In this document: positions 22,963 through 33,905 of the stretch, piece after piece
Position numbering within the stretch: the first letter of the stretch is position 1
Layout of the letters: the number at the start of each line of letters is the position of its first letter
Source of the DNA: Elymus sibiricus
Taxonomy: Eukaryota > Streptophyta > Magnoliopsida > Poales > Poaceae
DNA: 64,000 nucleotides
Direction of reading: 5' to 3'
NCBI GenBank assembly: GCA_039707655.1
Contig: CM077668.1
Location: forward strand, 70,325,086-70,389,085
Translations under genes and position numbers: made by a program
Notes under the pieces: generated by a model
What the model was told of the DNA's origin: nothing
What the model saw: the letters and a program-made list of their open reading frames with translations, nothing else
The model's database searches: none

Positions 22963-24120
22963 ATTAACTTACTAGAGGCAATTTAAGTATTCAAATTAAA
23001 CTACATGCGAGCTAGAGGTTTTAGAGGCACTCTTTTCTCAAACCGCCTTGAGGAGTTCTTAAAGTCATTTAAGTAATAAGTTATATAAACAAAATAACCA
23101 TTTGCATTAGATTTTTTTTTGCGGGGTGAAGTATGGGTTTTATTCCACAGAAATAGTGTTACAGTCTGCTAATACAACCTCAGTAATACTGTCCGGAACA
23201 CTGTGCAACCAACAAGCGGTGCTGCCTCTAGATCTCCCTATAATAGCTAGACTATGAGCAACTCTATTTTGACTACACTCTATTTTCAACAGAATAAAGC
23301 TAGCTTGTTTTTTGAATTGTAAAGCTAGCTTGTTTTGAAGTTGAAACATACGTGCTTCGGCGCGAGACTCCATTTGTGAACACTATTCGTGATCTTGTTG
23401 GACCGAGGTGTGCACTGCATGATTGGGACTTGGGAGGGAATCTATCAGCACATATGCATGCAGGCAAAAGCAAGCAAGAGATGGACCGAGAGCAAACACG
23501 TATATGACCTGCAACATACTACTATATGCCATTGTCCCTTTGTGCCTGTAGCTAGCATCCCTGCATGATCATCATCGATCCATATGTCACGTCGTTTGGC
23601 AGGACACACCCACCCGTCGATAGGTTAACGTTCGCGCCGTGCGGATCATGCAATGATCATATGGCACATGTGCCAGAAAGAGAACATTTGCAACAACGTT
23701 TATGCATAGGAGGAAAGGCACAAATCTGGCCGATCTTCGGACCAACCAGTACCTTGCTTGGTGAGAACTTTTCAGCAGCAGGTTGCATATGTGGGCAGGC
23801 TGCCATGCATGATAAAAGCATCTTACAATCCTGTGCATGCATGCAGGCATGCCTTTGCTGGGCTGGCTCACAATGCCCTAATTTGTTTGCATGTGCAGCT
23901 AGAACCCTAGCAGCACTGTGTACATGTCATGCATGGAAAAACCTACTGTCCGCGAGCGAGGCTCTGGTATATAGTGCGTGCGTGCAAACAGTACTACATA
24001 CAAGGTGACAATGGAATGTCCAAGAAACAGAATGCTTCCAAGCATGCATCATGTGGACGTGGTAAGAGTAATACTACTCTATATACTGCTACAGCCTACA
24101 GGTTGGCATGCATATGGTTT
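22963..24120. other. Intergenic spacer with a LINE tail
   Basis: Apart from the LINE fragment at 23112-23372 I see no gene. From 23400 to 24110 the sequence is rich in CATGCA/TGCATG motifs, which may be chance or degraded repeat. The last nine bases are the left target duplication of the Mutator-like element. Confidence 0.5.
23112..23372 (-). pseudogene. 5'-truncated LINE: C-terminal RNase H tail
   Basis: A minus-strand frame ends with NRVAHSLAIIGRSRG and ...CWLHSVPDSITEVVLADCN, the end of the plant LINE RNase H (RVT_3-type) domain. A T-run at 23111-23119 on the plus strand is the poly-A tail on the coding strand. Only the last 80 or so codons remain. Confidence 0.65.
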
Positions 24121-24479
24121 GGGACTGTCTATTTAGCATTTGACTGTTTTTCAATTGGATTTCATTCAAATTTCCTGACAAATAAACATAAGACACCTGT
24201 ATGTCCAAACCCCCCCGACAATTGAATGTATGTATGTCAAAAAAGACGGGTCGGGCTAAAACTCTGACCCGGTTCTCACCTTACCTAACTAGCACCTGAT
24301 TCCTGCTTAACTAACCAGGACCGCCTGGACCACAAAACACTCGGGCCTAACAAGAAGAGATAAAAACATGAAACAGCTGCCCCTGAGCTTGCATCCCACG
24401 CAATGGATCACTCCTACTCCTTTTGCTCACCCCTTCTGATCTACAGATACCTCTTACAAGAACTTACCTGTAGAAAACA

Positions 24480-25370
24480 TCAAAGAAATTAGTTACAAAA
24501 TTGTAAACTACAGGTAGAAGACTAACTGACTAAAACAGTGGAAAGCACCACTGGAAAAAAATCATTTCAGAGAAAATACAGTGTAAATACCTATGACAGT
24601 GGTAAAGCATGGTAATAAAGTAGAAATTTACAGTGCAAGATATGCTCTGTAAAATACAGGAAATACAGCGAAATAGCATGGAAATTACACTGTAATTCTG
24701 TGATATACTACAGTGGAATGTAGCTGAAATTTACAGTGCAAGAAAATATACTATGCAAAAACCTAAGGAATTAAAATGCTTTATCTCTGTATTTCCATGG
24801 AATACAAACAGGATTACACATTAAGCTCAGAAATATACAAACAGGATTACACATTAATTTGTGGTATATGAATTACAGAGAAGTACTACTGCAAGTACAC
24901 ATTAAGTAGGCAGGAATACAAACATTTCAAAAGCAACAGGATTACACTTGAATACTACACTGTAAGTAAGAAGAAAATTAAAGTGCACTTCAGAAATAAA
25001 CTGGAAAATCAGATGAAATTACAGAGCTAGAACACAGGAAATTACAGTGTAAAAACCAGGGAATTACACTGTAAAAACAGAGGAATTCCACTGTAATACC
25101 TACATGATTTACAGTGAGTAAGCACTGGAATTACACTGTAATAATTTACAGTGTAAGTACACAGGAAATACAGTGCTAGAGCACAGGAAATTACAGTGTA
25201 AAAACCAGGGAATTACACTGTAAAAACAGAGGAATTCCACTGTAATACTTACATGATTAACAGTGAGTAAGCACTGGAATTACACTGTAATAATTTACAG
25301 TGCTAGTACACAGGAAATACACTGTACAGTGCAAGTACACCGGAATCACACTGTAAAATGAATCAGAAGC
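24480..25370. repeat. TTACACTGTAA / TTACAGTG repeat field 1
   Basis: Dozens of variants of ACAGTGTAA, ACACTGTAA and the palindrome TTACACTGTAA occur at irregular spacing, joined by CAGGAAAT, GTAAGTACACAGG and CATGGAAAT phrases. A 149-bp unit is duplicated in tandem (25026-25174 and 25175-25323), with only a few differences. The irregular spacing excludes a CRISPR array or a simple satellite. Confidence 0.85.
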
Positions 25371-25655
25371 ATTAGGGTATCAGGCAATTTACAGTACTAC
25401 CTAGGGTCATCAAGCAATGTTCCTTTCTCTGCAATTCCAGTAGCTATACCTAAGATTTCCAGTCACTGTCTTTCCTGTAGGGTACTTACACTAAAACTAA
25501 AACAGTTTTTGAGTTTCCTTTTAATACAAAATGAACTGGTACTGTCAATCAAAAGGAAAACACTAACAATCAGGGAAATAATAAGCAAAAATATTCCTAA
25601 ATAGTTTGCTGCTCATAATTTTGCTATTATTGACATTTACTTTTCACATTTGCAG

Positions 25656-26462
25656 ATGGGAAGCATGAAAAGAACAATAACTGAAGAGGATCTACTTACA
25701 ATGTTACAAGAAGATCTCATCTCAATGTGAGATACACTAGCAAATGTTTGCAGAAACTTTAGAAAAAATGATATATACATTATAATGGAAAATCCACAAT
25801 CTATTGCGGGAAACATTTTCATTTACTGGGCCGCTACATTCAGACATTATATTCAAGGTGAAGACCTACCAATCTGCATGATGGAACTAGCAAAAGGAGA
25901 GCAGAAAGAAAGCACAAAAATGTACAAAGGGTAAATTAAAATTTGTCATGTTGCTCGCAGGTGCATTCAGGAGAAGGGGCTGTAAACAGGAATCAAGAAA
26001 GAGAGGAAATCTCAAGGAAACAAACAGATAACAGCAATGGCACAACATTCGATTCAAATGTAAGCGAAATTATATCAAATTAAGTCATATAAGAAAGGAA
26101 AAGAAGGAACAAACTTATATTTTACTTACTATGCAGACATGGCAAGAATTGCATGATGAAGCTACAACATGTGAAGAAGCTACAACACATGAAGAAGCCG
26201 CAACAGAACCTAATCCATGGGAGGCAGACCTGTTTGACAACATGAGTTTGGAACAGATAGGTCACAAAATAATCTTGAGAAACATGTACATATCATAGAA
26301 GAAAACTGATAGAAAAATAAAACTGAAACAAATAGCAAAAGATGCAGGTGACTGAAGTTGTTGATCCCAGTACAGCAGCAACTAAATCAAACACTGAGAC
26401 AGACCAGATCAATAGAGAAGGAGAAAACATAAGGCCAGAGGACTCACATGAACAACACAAAG
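25656..26462 (+). pseudogene. Exon-like open segments inside the Mutator-like element, unidentified
   Basis: Four stretches read as exons between AG and GT signals. 25656-25727 starts MGSMKRTITEEDLLTM. 25755-25930 is open with NFRKNDIYIIMENPQSIAG. 25961-26059 reads VHSGEGAVNRNQEREEISRK and ends at GTAAGC. 26137-26260 reads TWQELHDEATTCEEATTHEE. A further open segment from 26347 contains VTEVVDPSTAATKSNTE. The joined frame is acidic and hydrophilic, like the N-terminus of a nuclear regulator or transposase partner, but I do not recognise the family. Phases between the second and third segments do not fit without a shift, so it may be broken. The segments lie between the two repeat fields. Confidence 0.35.
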
Positions 26463-27075
26463 ATGAAGCATGGAAATTATACTGTAATTTTGGGGTATAT
26501 TACACTGTAGCATAGCTGAAATTTACAGTATACGTAATGGAAAAACCTACAGGAATTACGGTGATGAAGCATGGAAATTACACTGTAATTCTGGGGTATA
26601 TTACACTGTATCGTAGCTGAAATTTACAGTATACGGAATGGAAAAATCTATAGGAATTACACTGAAATTCTGGGGTATATTACACTGTAATATAACTGAA
26701 AGTTACAGTGTAACAAACCTACAGGAATTGCAGTGATGAAGCATGGATATTACACTGTAATTCTGGGATATAATACAGTGTAAAGTAGCATTGTAAGAAA
26801 TGCAAAAACCTACAGGAAATACAGTGCAAGCACATGAATTACAGTGTAAGCATAGGAATTACGCTGAAAAATCTGAGGTATTACATGATTAAGTACACAA
26901 GATTTACAGAGGAAAGACTACTATACGTGCACAATAACAAGGCAGGAATAGAAACATTTCACAAGCATGATAAAAACTACACTGTGATCTAACATTGAAA
27001 ATCAGAGGTAATTGCAGTGCTAGTACACAGGGGATTACAGTGTGAATACCACAGGAAATACACTGTAAAATCATA
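26462..27075. repeat. TTACACTGTAA / TTACAGTG repeat field 2
   Basis: Units starting GATGAAGCATGGAAATTA or close variants recur at 26462, 26563 and 26735, each followed by ACTGTAATTCTGGGGTATAT and TACAGTATACG-type phrases. The motif set is the same as in field 1, 1.1 kb upstream. Confidence 0.8.
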
Positions 27076-28048
27076 TAGACACAGGAATATAGCATTGCTT
27101 ACTCTCTAAATCTGATACACTATGAATATCCTAAACCAGGGAAACAAACACCTAAAATACCAGGTAAGCTACCAAAATCCATACATCTACAATGAAAATC
27201 AAGAGGGTTGAAGTACAAATGCCATGGACAAGCCAGACGAATCAATATAAAGACAACCTATCAGCGGAAATCATCAACCCGAACCACAAAAACACACATC
27301 TGATGACCTACATGTCAACAAATCTTCATAATAGAGCCACCCGAATCAATATAGAGACCACCTACCAGCGCCTACAGCTGAGGGGATCAAAAACCTAACA
27401 GTGGAAGCACAACTAGAACTAACAGACGAATTCATACATCCTACATGAGCAGAGGGGGATCCATGGGAAACTACACATACCACGAAGCAGAATCAACGGC
27501 TACAACTACAAGAGCAACAAAATCTACAACAACACGGCAGCAACATACACCTACCATGAATCCAAACAAAAACATACCTAGATCTGAAAGCTACACGAGC
27601 AGAAACGTGCGAAATCACACGGGGGAGGGAGAGAGACGAGAACAACCAACCGGGGCAACCATGAATCAAAGAGAAAATCAAGCTCGAGCAAGGGGGATCT
27701 CGAAATCGACATGAATACGACAGAATCGCCTCCGCTTCTCTGCCGCTCAAGGGCTCTGCCTCTCGCTCGCTGTCAGTCTCTCACTTTCTCTTTTTCGAAC
27801 AGTGCCGCCCGGATGAAATGGGGAAAGACACAGGGACATTCAAAGGGGAAGGAAACCAAAAGAGAAAAACCACGCCCGATGTGCGGCGATACCGGGCTAG
27901 CCCGAAACAAAAACCGCGCCCAACAAGAAAAACAGCCCGATAGCATCAGTTCTCAGCGCGAATCTTAGCGCGAGATCGGACGGACACATAGTTGAATGAC
28001 AGCGAATTGAAAAACAGTCGACTGAAAAATAGCAAATCCGTATGGTTT

Positions 28049-29809
28049 TCATATATTTGCAAAGCTTGATTGACATCTAACAGATCCATATGCATAATAT
28101 ACTAGCATATAAACACACGAGCGGCGATCCCATGTTCCTCACCTCTGCGGTTCATCTCCCCTCGCTGCCGCCTCCGAGGAAAATATGTTTTATACATGAT
28201 TACACACACCAATGAAAATGAATTCCTTCCTCAATCATTTGCCCTTGTCCACTCCTAAATTACGGGTGATTTGTTTGTATGGCACGTATGACTACGACTC
28301 TATGAGCGACTTAGCCAGGTTCATGCATATCAGGGAGCATAAGTGCTCCAGAGAGCATGGATACAAAACGACACAGCGACTTGTGGATTAAACTGTGCTC
28401 TCATGAGTCACATATATCCTGTGAGTCATCACAAATTAATTAGTATATAATCCACCATTGGTTGTGTTGTGTGGATCCTATGGCCAGCTGACGCATGTAC
28501 AAATTAAGGTTTATTGAAAAGGATATGTAGGAACTAGGAAGCATCCTCTGTATATAAATGTATGTGTCCCTCCAGATCTGCTCGTCACATGCAATCGTAT
28601 TTACTCGGAAATATTGAAGGAGAAAACACCTTGTCCTTTACGCTCACATGAATAGCCCACCTACCTGCCCAACAAAACAGAAAACCTAAGGGCAACCACC
28701 ATGCCTTTTAAAAAAAACTAAGGGCACCCACCGCCGAATTTCATGGTCCCACATGTTCCCCTCTCCCCACCCCCTGTTCTACACACACTAAAAGTACGCA
28801 TGCATATATGAATTTGATCAATTCTACAAAATGTAGGAATGTTATGTTGTAATTCTCCTAAGATAACTACGACAATTTGTGTGAGAAACTAAGCGTGTCC
28901 GAATAAACATAGTAATCACTTAAGATTCGAGTTATGGCGAGAATTTTTCTCATCCAATGTAGAGCACATAAAGAACAGAAGCATAGTGTAACAAAAATAA
29001 ACAGAGAACAGAGACATTGAGAAGTTCTTATGGATTATAACCCATGTTGAAAATATTTCCAAATTTTACCACTCTCCCGAAATCCTTTGAAGAACTTTTA
29101 TATCAAAGAGTATAATAATACAAACACAAATGATATTTTTTTCTTGAGTAAATAGGGAAGAAATCAACATAATGACATAGGGAGATTAAGGATAATTATG
29201 GACCTATAACTTTCTTCAGGAAGTTTATAGCCAGAACGATGTATAGATACAGCGAGAAATGAAGATTTAGTTGATAATAAAGACCAAAGAAATAGAGTGT
29301 AACCTTTATGAAATCAATTAAGAAAGATAATACATTAATTTCTCTGTTTTACCATGTCTTAAGCTCACAACTTGCATAGACAAAGGAAGCACTAAATATA
29401 AGAAAAATAAATATGGACCAAACATGCATTACCCTATCACATGTGGTAACCATTCACAAAGCATTATTGTAGAGTTGGAGCAATCCAATTGTTACATTTT
29501 TGGTTTTTCGGTAGATAGTGAGTGTATCCAATAGAGCAGTAGCAAACTAACAATACATTTGGTCACGTAGAGCAAATTATGTTTAAGACCATTAGGAAAT
29601 GACGCCTATCTTTATCTAGTCACTTTTTTTTTTGCCCACTGGTAACTGGTTGCTTAGTGACCCAATGATAACATAACAAATAAAGGCGTGAATCAATGAA
29701 AGAGAGAGTGTCTAGATCACCACTTAAAGCATCATAACTCAATTGCATCATTTCAAATATGAAGTTGCTTACCACACATACCATGTGGTGAAAGAGAGAG
29801 TGTCCTCTA
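28049..29809. other. AT-rich intergenic region upstream of the WOX gene
   Basis: No coding region or clear transposon end was found. A 16-bp direct repeat TGAAAGAGAGAGTGTC occurs at 29697-29712 and 29789-29804, 92 bp apart. The distal promoter of the homeobox gene may lie here. Confidence 0.4.
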
Positions 29810-30086
29810 GCGAAGCGTAGCTCAGTTGGTGAAGTTGCTTGTGTGGTGGATTTATTTTGAAATTTAATGCCTTTATTCTTTCAATGGTAAGCGTGGTGCC
29901 TGTAATAAACTCGTCAATCTCAAAACTTATCGTGTCAGTCTCTTGGTGCTGCTTATAGGAGTAGGGCGTGCCGGTGTGCGTTCATAGGGTGAGTGATCTC
30001 TGTATATACGTGTTTGTGCGCTTGGCGTCTGAACTGTGTTCAAAAGAAAAAAGGGTAGCCTCTCTAACTTGCAAAAAAAAAAAAAA
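29810..30086 (+). mobile_element. Au-like SINE
   Basis: The 5' part GCGAAGCGTAGCTCAGTTGG contains a tRNA-type box A. The 3' half has the characteristic TCTTGGTGCTGCTTATAGGA, TGCGTTCATAGGGTGAGTG and GTCTGAACTGTGTT phrases of the Triticeae Au SINE group. An A14 tail (30073-30086) follows. GTGTCCTCTA (29800-29809) and GTGTAGCCTCTA (30087-30098) look like an imperfect target duplication. The element ends about 160 bp before the WOX start codon. Confidence 0.7.
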
Positions 30087-30100
30087 GTGTAGCCTCTAAC

Positions 30101-30107
30101 TATAAGT
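30101..30107 (+). promoter_or_regulatory. Candidate TATA box of the WOX gene
   Basis: TATAAGT lies 139 bp upstream of the WOX ATG, immediately beyond the SINE tail. It is the only TATA-like sequence close to the start; assignment is inferred from position only. Confidence 0.35.
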
Positions 30108-30245
30108 ATACGGGACGCTCCATTTATGCCCCTTCCCCCCTTGGCTTCCCTACCATCAATCCTCGTTTTTCCTTTCGAGAAAACTCTCCCTGGTCATTAG
30201 CTTAGCTTTGAGCATCTCCCAACTAGCCAACAAGCTAGGTTCTCC

Positions 30246-31309
30246 ATGGACCAGCACAACCACGGCCAAGCTTCCACACAACGCAGCGGCCGCAGCAGCG
30301 AGGGGGGCGAGCCGATGACGACACGGTCCCGGTGGGCGCCCAAGCCGGAGCAGATCCTGATCCTGGAGTCCATCTTCAACAGCGGCATGGTGAACCCAGC
30401 CAAGGACGAGACGGCGCGCATCCGCCTCCTCCTCGAGCGGTTCGGCGCCGTCCGTGATGCCAACGTGTTCTACTGGTTCCAGAACCGCCGCTCCCGCTCT
30501 CGCCGCCGTGCCCGCCAGCTCCAGCAGTCCTGCGGCGGCACCGGGGACGCGGACCAGCTCCCCTCCAACGCAACCGCCGGCCATGGCTACCACGGCATCG
30601 GCACCTCTCCCTACAACACCATGCAGTACGGACAGCTGGGCGGCGGTGTTTCGGCGGCCGCGGCCGCGGTCACCACGGCACCCCGTTTCTTGGTAGACGA
30701 CGCCGACGGCGGAGACGATCTTTTCGCCATCCCCCGGCAAATGGGCCTCATGGCACGCGGTGGCGAAAACCAGTATGGCTACACGGCTACCGACGCATCG
30801 CAACTAAGCTACCAAGCAACTGGTTAGTAGTAGTTCTAGTGGTTCTACATTGTTAGTACTTAGTATAGCCCGAAGCCATCAAGCAAAACCATGCAGGCCT
30901 CTGCATCTTGCATGCAGAAACCTTGCAATACATAACTGATGATCATATGCGTGCTAAATTGCTTATGAAAATGATGGGTGGGTGGGTATGAATTCCAGTT
31001 CCAGGGACGACGATGCCGGTGTTCATCAATGGCACGGTATACGAGGTGCCAAGCACCGGCGCATTGGACGTGGCAGGTACATTCGGGCCTGACGTGATTC
31101 TGGTGCACTCCTCCGGCGAGATCCTCCCGGTGAACGAGCGCGGGGTCCTCATGAGGAGCTTGCAAATGGGGGAATGTTATTACCTGGTAATTAGTCACTT
31201 CTTGTGCTAACCAAAGTTAGTTGGTTCTGATCTTCTATTTCATTGAAGAATCAACATAACTATTTACTCGTTCCTTAATGTGTGTTTGCAGGTATTCAGA
31301 TCGATCTAA
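30246..31309 (+). CDS. WOX11/12: WUSCHEL-related homeobox protein, WOX11/12 type
   Basis: Proposed exons are 30246-30822, 31005-31186 and 31292-31309, giving 258 residues. The homeodomain spans residues 28-92: [20 protein letters not shown], then helix 3 [16 protein letters not shown]. The [11 protein letters not shown] and RFGAV signatures match grass WOX11/WOX12 of the intermediate clade. Exon 2 encodes the family C-terminal block [12 protein letters not shown]...[16 protein letters not shown]...[10 protein letters not shown]. Both junctions are GT-AG and in phase. If the second intron is retained the protein ends VISHFLC at 31210 instead of VFRSI. Rice WOX11 is a nuclear transcription factor promoting crown-root initiation; the same role here is an inference. 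A Gly to Arg change relative to the usual VGDANVFYW motif (here VRDANVFYW) is notable. Confidence 0.9.
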
Positions 31310-31999
31310 TTCCATGTCTAGCCGATTAGAAGGATCAAGGTCTGTATATGTATGCAAGGAAGCATGCATTCTGTAATCAAGCTTCAATCTTGTTGTCAAG
31401 ATCGTACCAGTGTGTGTACTAATGTTGTTCTTGCTCTCCATATCGATTTATGTTACTATCTCTGGATGATTCGTCCCCTTGAGAGTTCCTTTTAGTGTTC
31501 GAGATGTTGTAGCAGCTTATTTTTTGAGCAACTTGACGAGACAAGGACAGGGTCTCTGCCATTTCATAAAAGAAGAGAGTTGTCCAGTTTTAATTGAGGA
31601 AAACCGGGCGAAAACTGAAATACAAACACTAAGAACACAAAGAAAACTAGAGTTTGAGGGTGGGGTTTAGACTAACACACATGCTAGCCGGTTTGGTTTT
31701 GGCGGTAGGGTTTAGACTAACACACACGCTAGCATCTGTTTGAGAGTTGTAGGAGCTTACAGTCACTGGGATAATCACTGGGAGAAACGAGTTACCAATC
31801 ATTCGGCTAGCATCTGTTTGGTTCTCCTGCTATATGATCCATATAGATGGAGTAGAGTGATAGCCCACATGTTACCCGTTAGTGAAGTACATTCACACCA
31901 TATTTGGTCATCTCTAGCAAATATATAGTTCATATTATGTTCCGAGATCTTACACACTATGTGTACTCTATAATGTTCGTTCGGTCGGTAACACAACAA
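31310..31999. other. 3' flank of the WOX gene
   Basis: Contains two copies of GTTTAGACTAACACACA-GCTAGC (about 31665 and 31710) and a repeated GCTAGCATCTGTTTG (31727 and 31806), suggesting small duplications or a decayed MITE. No gene is recognised. Confidence 0.4.
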
Positions 32000-32822
32000 T
32001 AATCGTAAATGTATGGAGTTGTTACGGCAATCACTAGTGTGGCCTATTTAGCGAAGCACAAACCTGGCAATCGAAACCAAATGTGCAAACCTTCGGATCG
32101 GAAACCGAGTCAACACACATTGTTGATGGCTTTATTTCCTCAGTTCAGTGGAATTGATCCACCAAATTCAAGACAAAGGGGACAAGAGAGTTTTTCTTCT
32201 CCAACTCTAGGGCATGGAGGTCTTGTACCTCATCATATATAGTGGCCTTTGATACATCTCCACATGGAGGCCTTGGATCCCAAAGGGATCATAAGATGAG
32301 CAAATATCTCTTTGTTTTAGTCTAAAATGCTTCGCTAACCCTAGATCTAGAAAGGAGTATGGCTTAAATAGGTTTTCCCTTGAAGGGGTAGGTGGAAGGG
32401 GAAGTTACATGGGTTGGGCCCAAACTCATGTGCGCGGTTATGAACTAGAGGATTTGAGGTGGCTCAAGGTTTTCGGGGTGCCCGGAGGGTCCGGGGCAGC
32501 TCTGGGCTATCTAGTAGAGTTGTGGGCCTGGCCTAGAGGTCGGCACAGAGGCTTCGGGATAGTCTGTAGCACAGACCAAAGAGTTCCATGCCTAGCTCAG
32601 AGGCTTCAAGCAGACTCTGAGGCAGACCAGAGCATTGTGTGCCCTTCCTGGAGGCTCCAGAGCAGACTCCAAGGCGGGCCTTATCCTTTCCTAGGCCTTG
32701 CCTTCGGGATGTTGCCCTCACGTTATACCTTCTTCTTCGTGGCTCATCCTTTCCCCTTCTTTGTGTTCCATCCATTCACACCTAAGCTCATATAGGGTCC
32801 ACACCTTGGGTAGCAACGAATT

Positions 32823-33137
32823 TTAATGCATGTATAAAGGGAGCTCATTTAAGAAAAGAGTCACCTTGCCATGTATCGCCTTGGCGCGTGTCCTTGTCAT
32901 TGGTCCAGTTGGAGTTTCCTTGCTTGGCATGGTGATGTTGGGGGAACCTGACATATCATCTCCCCCCTTTTGAAAACAAGCACTCCTCGAACCTAAAGGC
33001 TCATCACCATGACAGGGTGAGAGTTCGGTGACGTTGAAGGTGTCGCTCGTGGAGTACTTGTCTATAGGAAGGTCAGTTTTGTAGGTGTTGTCATTGATGC
33101 ACTCAATGACTTGGAAATGTCCTTCACCTTTTTGCAT
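32823..33137 (-). pseudogene. Gypsy integrase C-terminal fragment
   Basis: A 104-codon frame reads MQKGEGHFQVIECINDNTYK, a variant of the gypsy GPFQVLxxINxNAYKLDLP block, then TFNVTELSPCHGDE and GPMTRTRAKAIHGK. These are standard C-terminal motifs of plant Ty3/gypsy polyproteins. The frame is only a leftover of the longer decayed pol. Confidence 0.7.
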
Positions 33138-33905
33138 AAGATTGCATTTTCATCGCTCAGGGAATTATTACTTGCGAACGTGTACCCAAAAAAGATCATC
33201 AAGGTTAAAGATCATTGGACATGGTATTTTTTGACCTTGGTGGCTTGGCGTTGAACTCGGTGCTTGATGTTGGTCCTAGTGGACTCATGGGGCTTCTTGA
33301 TGTACTTAGCCTATTTGTTGGCATCCATATGTGTCCTCACTTGGAACAGTAGTCAAAGTAGGTTGAGAGGAGTGAGTGGGTTGAAGTCGTAGACCGCCTC
33401 AATTGGACTATTGCACGTTGTTCAGTGTAGAGCGCGGTTTTAGGCGAATTGAACATGTGGAATGCAATCCTCCCATGACTTCAAGTTCTTCTTGATCAAA
33501 GCGCGAAGAGCACTTCGGTGGGACCGTAGATTTGTGAATGAAAAATGGTGGAGAAGTAGAGATTGATACTATCTTGGCCCACAATGTCTTCCAAAAGTAT
33601 CTCATGAACTTGATGCCACGGTCGGAGACAATAGACTTGGGGATCTCATGTAGATGCACATTGTCCCTAAAGAAGATAATTGGAGATATGTGAAGCATGG
33701 CTGCTCTTGTTGCAAGAAGTAAATTGAGCCATCTTAGAAAAATGATCTACAACTACAAATATTGAACCCTTTCCCATCCTAGTTCTAGGAAATTCAAGCA
33801 CAAAGTATGTATTAATATGCTCCCAAAGTACGCTAGGTTCAGGAAATGGACTATAGAGAAGCCATGAGGATGTAGTCGAGACTTAGCTTTGTGGCATGTG
33901 TTGCA

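Larger units (their letters stand above)
24121..28039. mobile_element. Mutator-like element, 3.9 kb, with target duplication
   Basis: The ends form an inverted repeat: left CTATTTAGCATTTGACTGTT continuing TTTCAATT (24129-24156), and right, read inward, CTATTTTTCAGTCGACTGTT continuing TTTCAATT. A further TCATTCAA is shared. The flanks carry ATATGGTTT (24112-24120) and GTATGGTTT (28040-28048), a 9-bp duplication with one change, the size expected for Mutator elements. No transposase with a DDE domain is evident. The inside holds two fields of ACACTGTAA-type repeats and open exon-like segments (separate entries). The right 600 bp is GC-rich, like a captured gene 5' end or a long subterminal repeat. 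Confidence 0.75.

Noticed and set aside
24480..27075. CRISPR-like or satellite array (ACACTGTAA repeats)
   Set aside because: Spacing is irregular, repeats are short and degenerate, and the host is a plant nuclear genome; they belong to a Mutator-like element.
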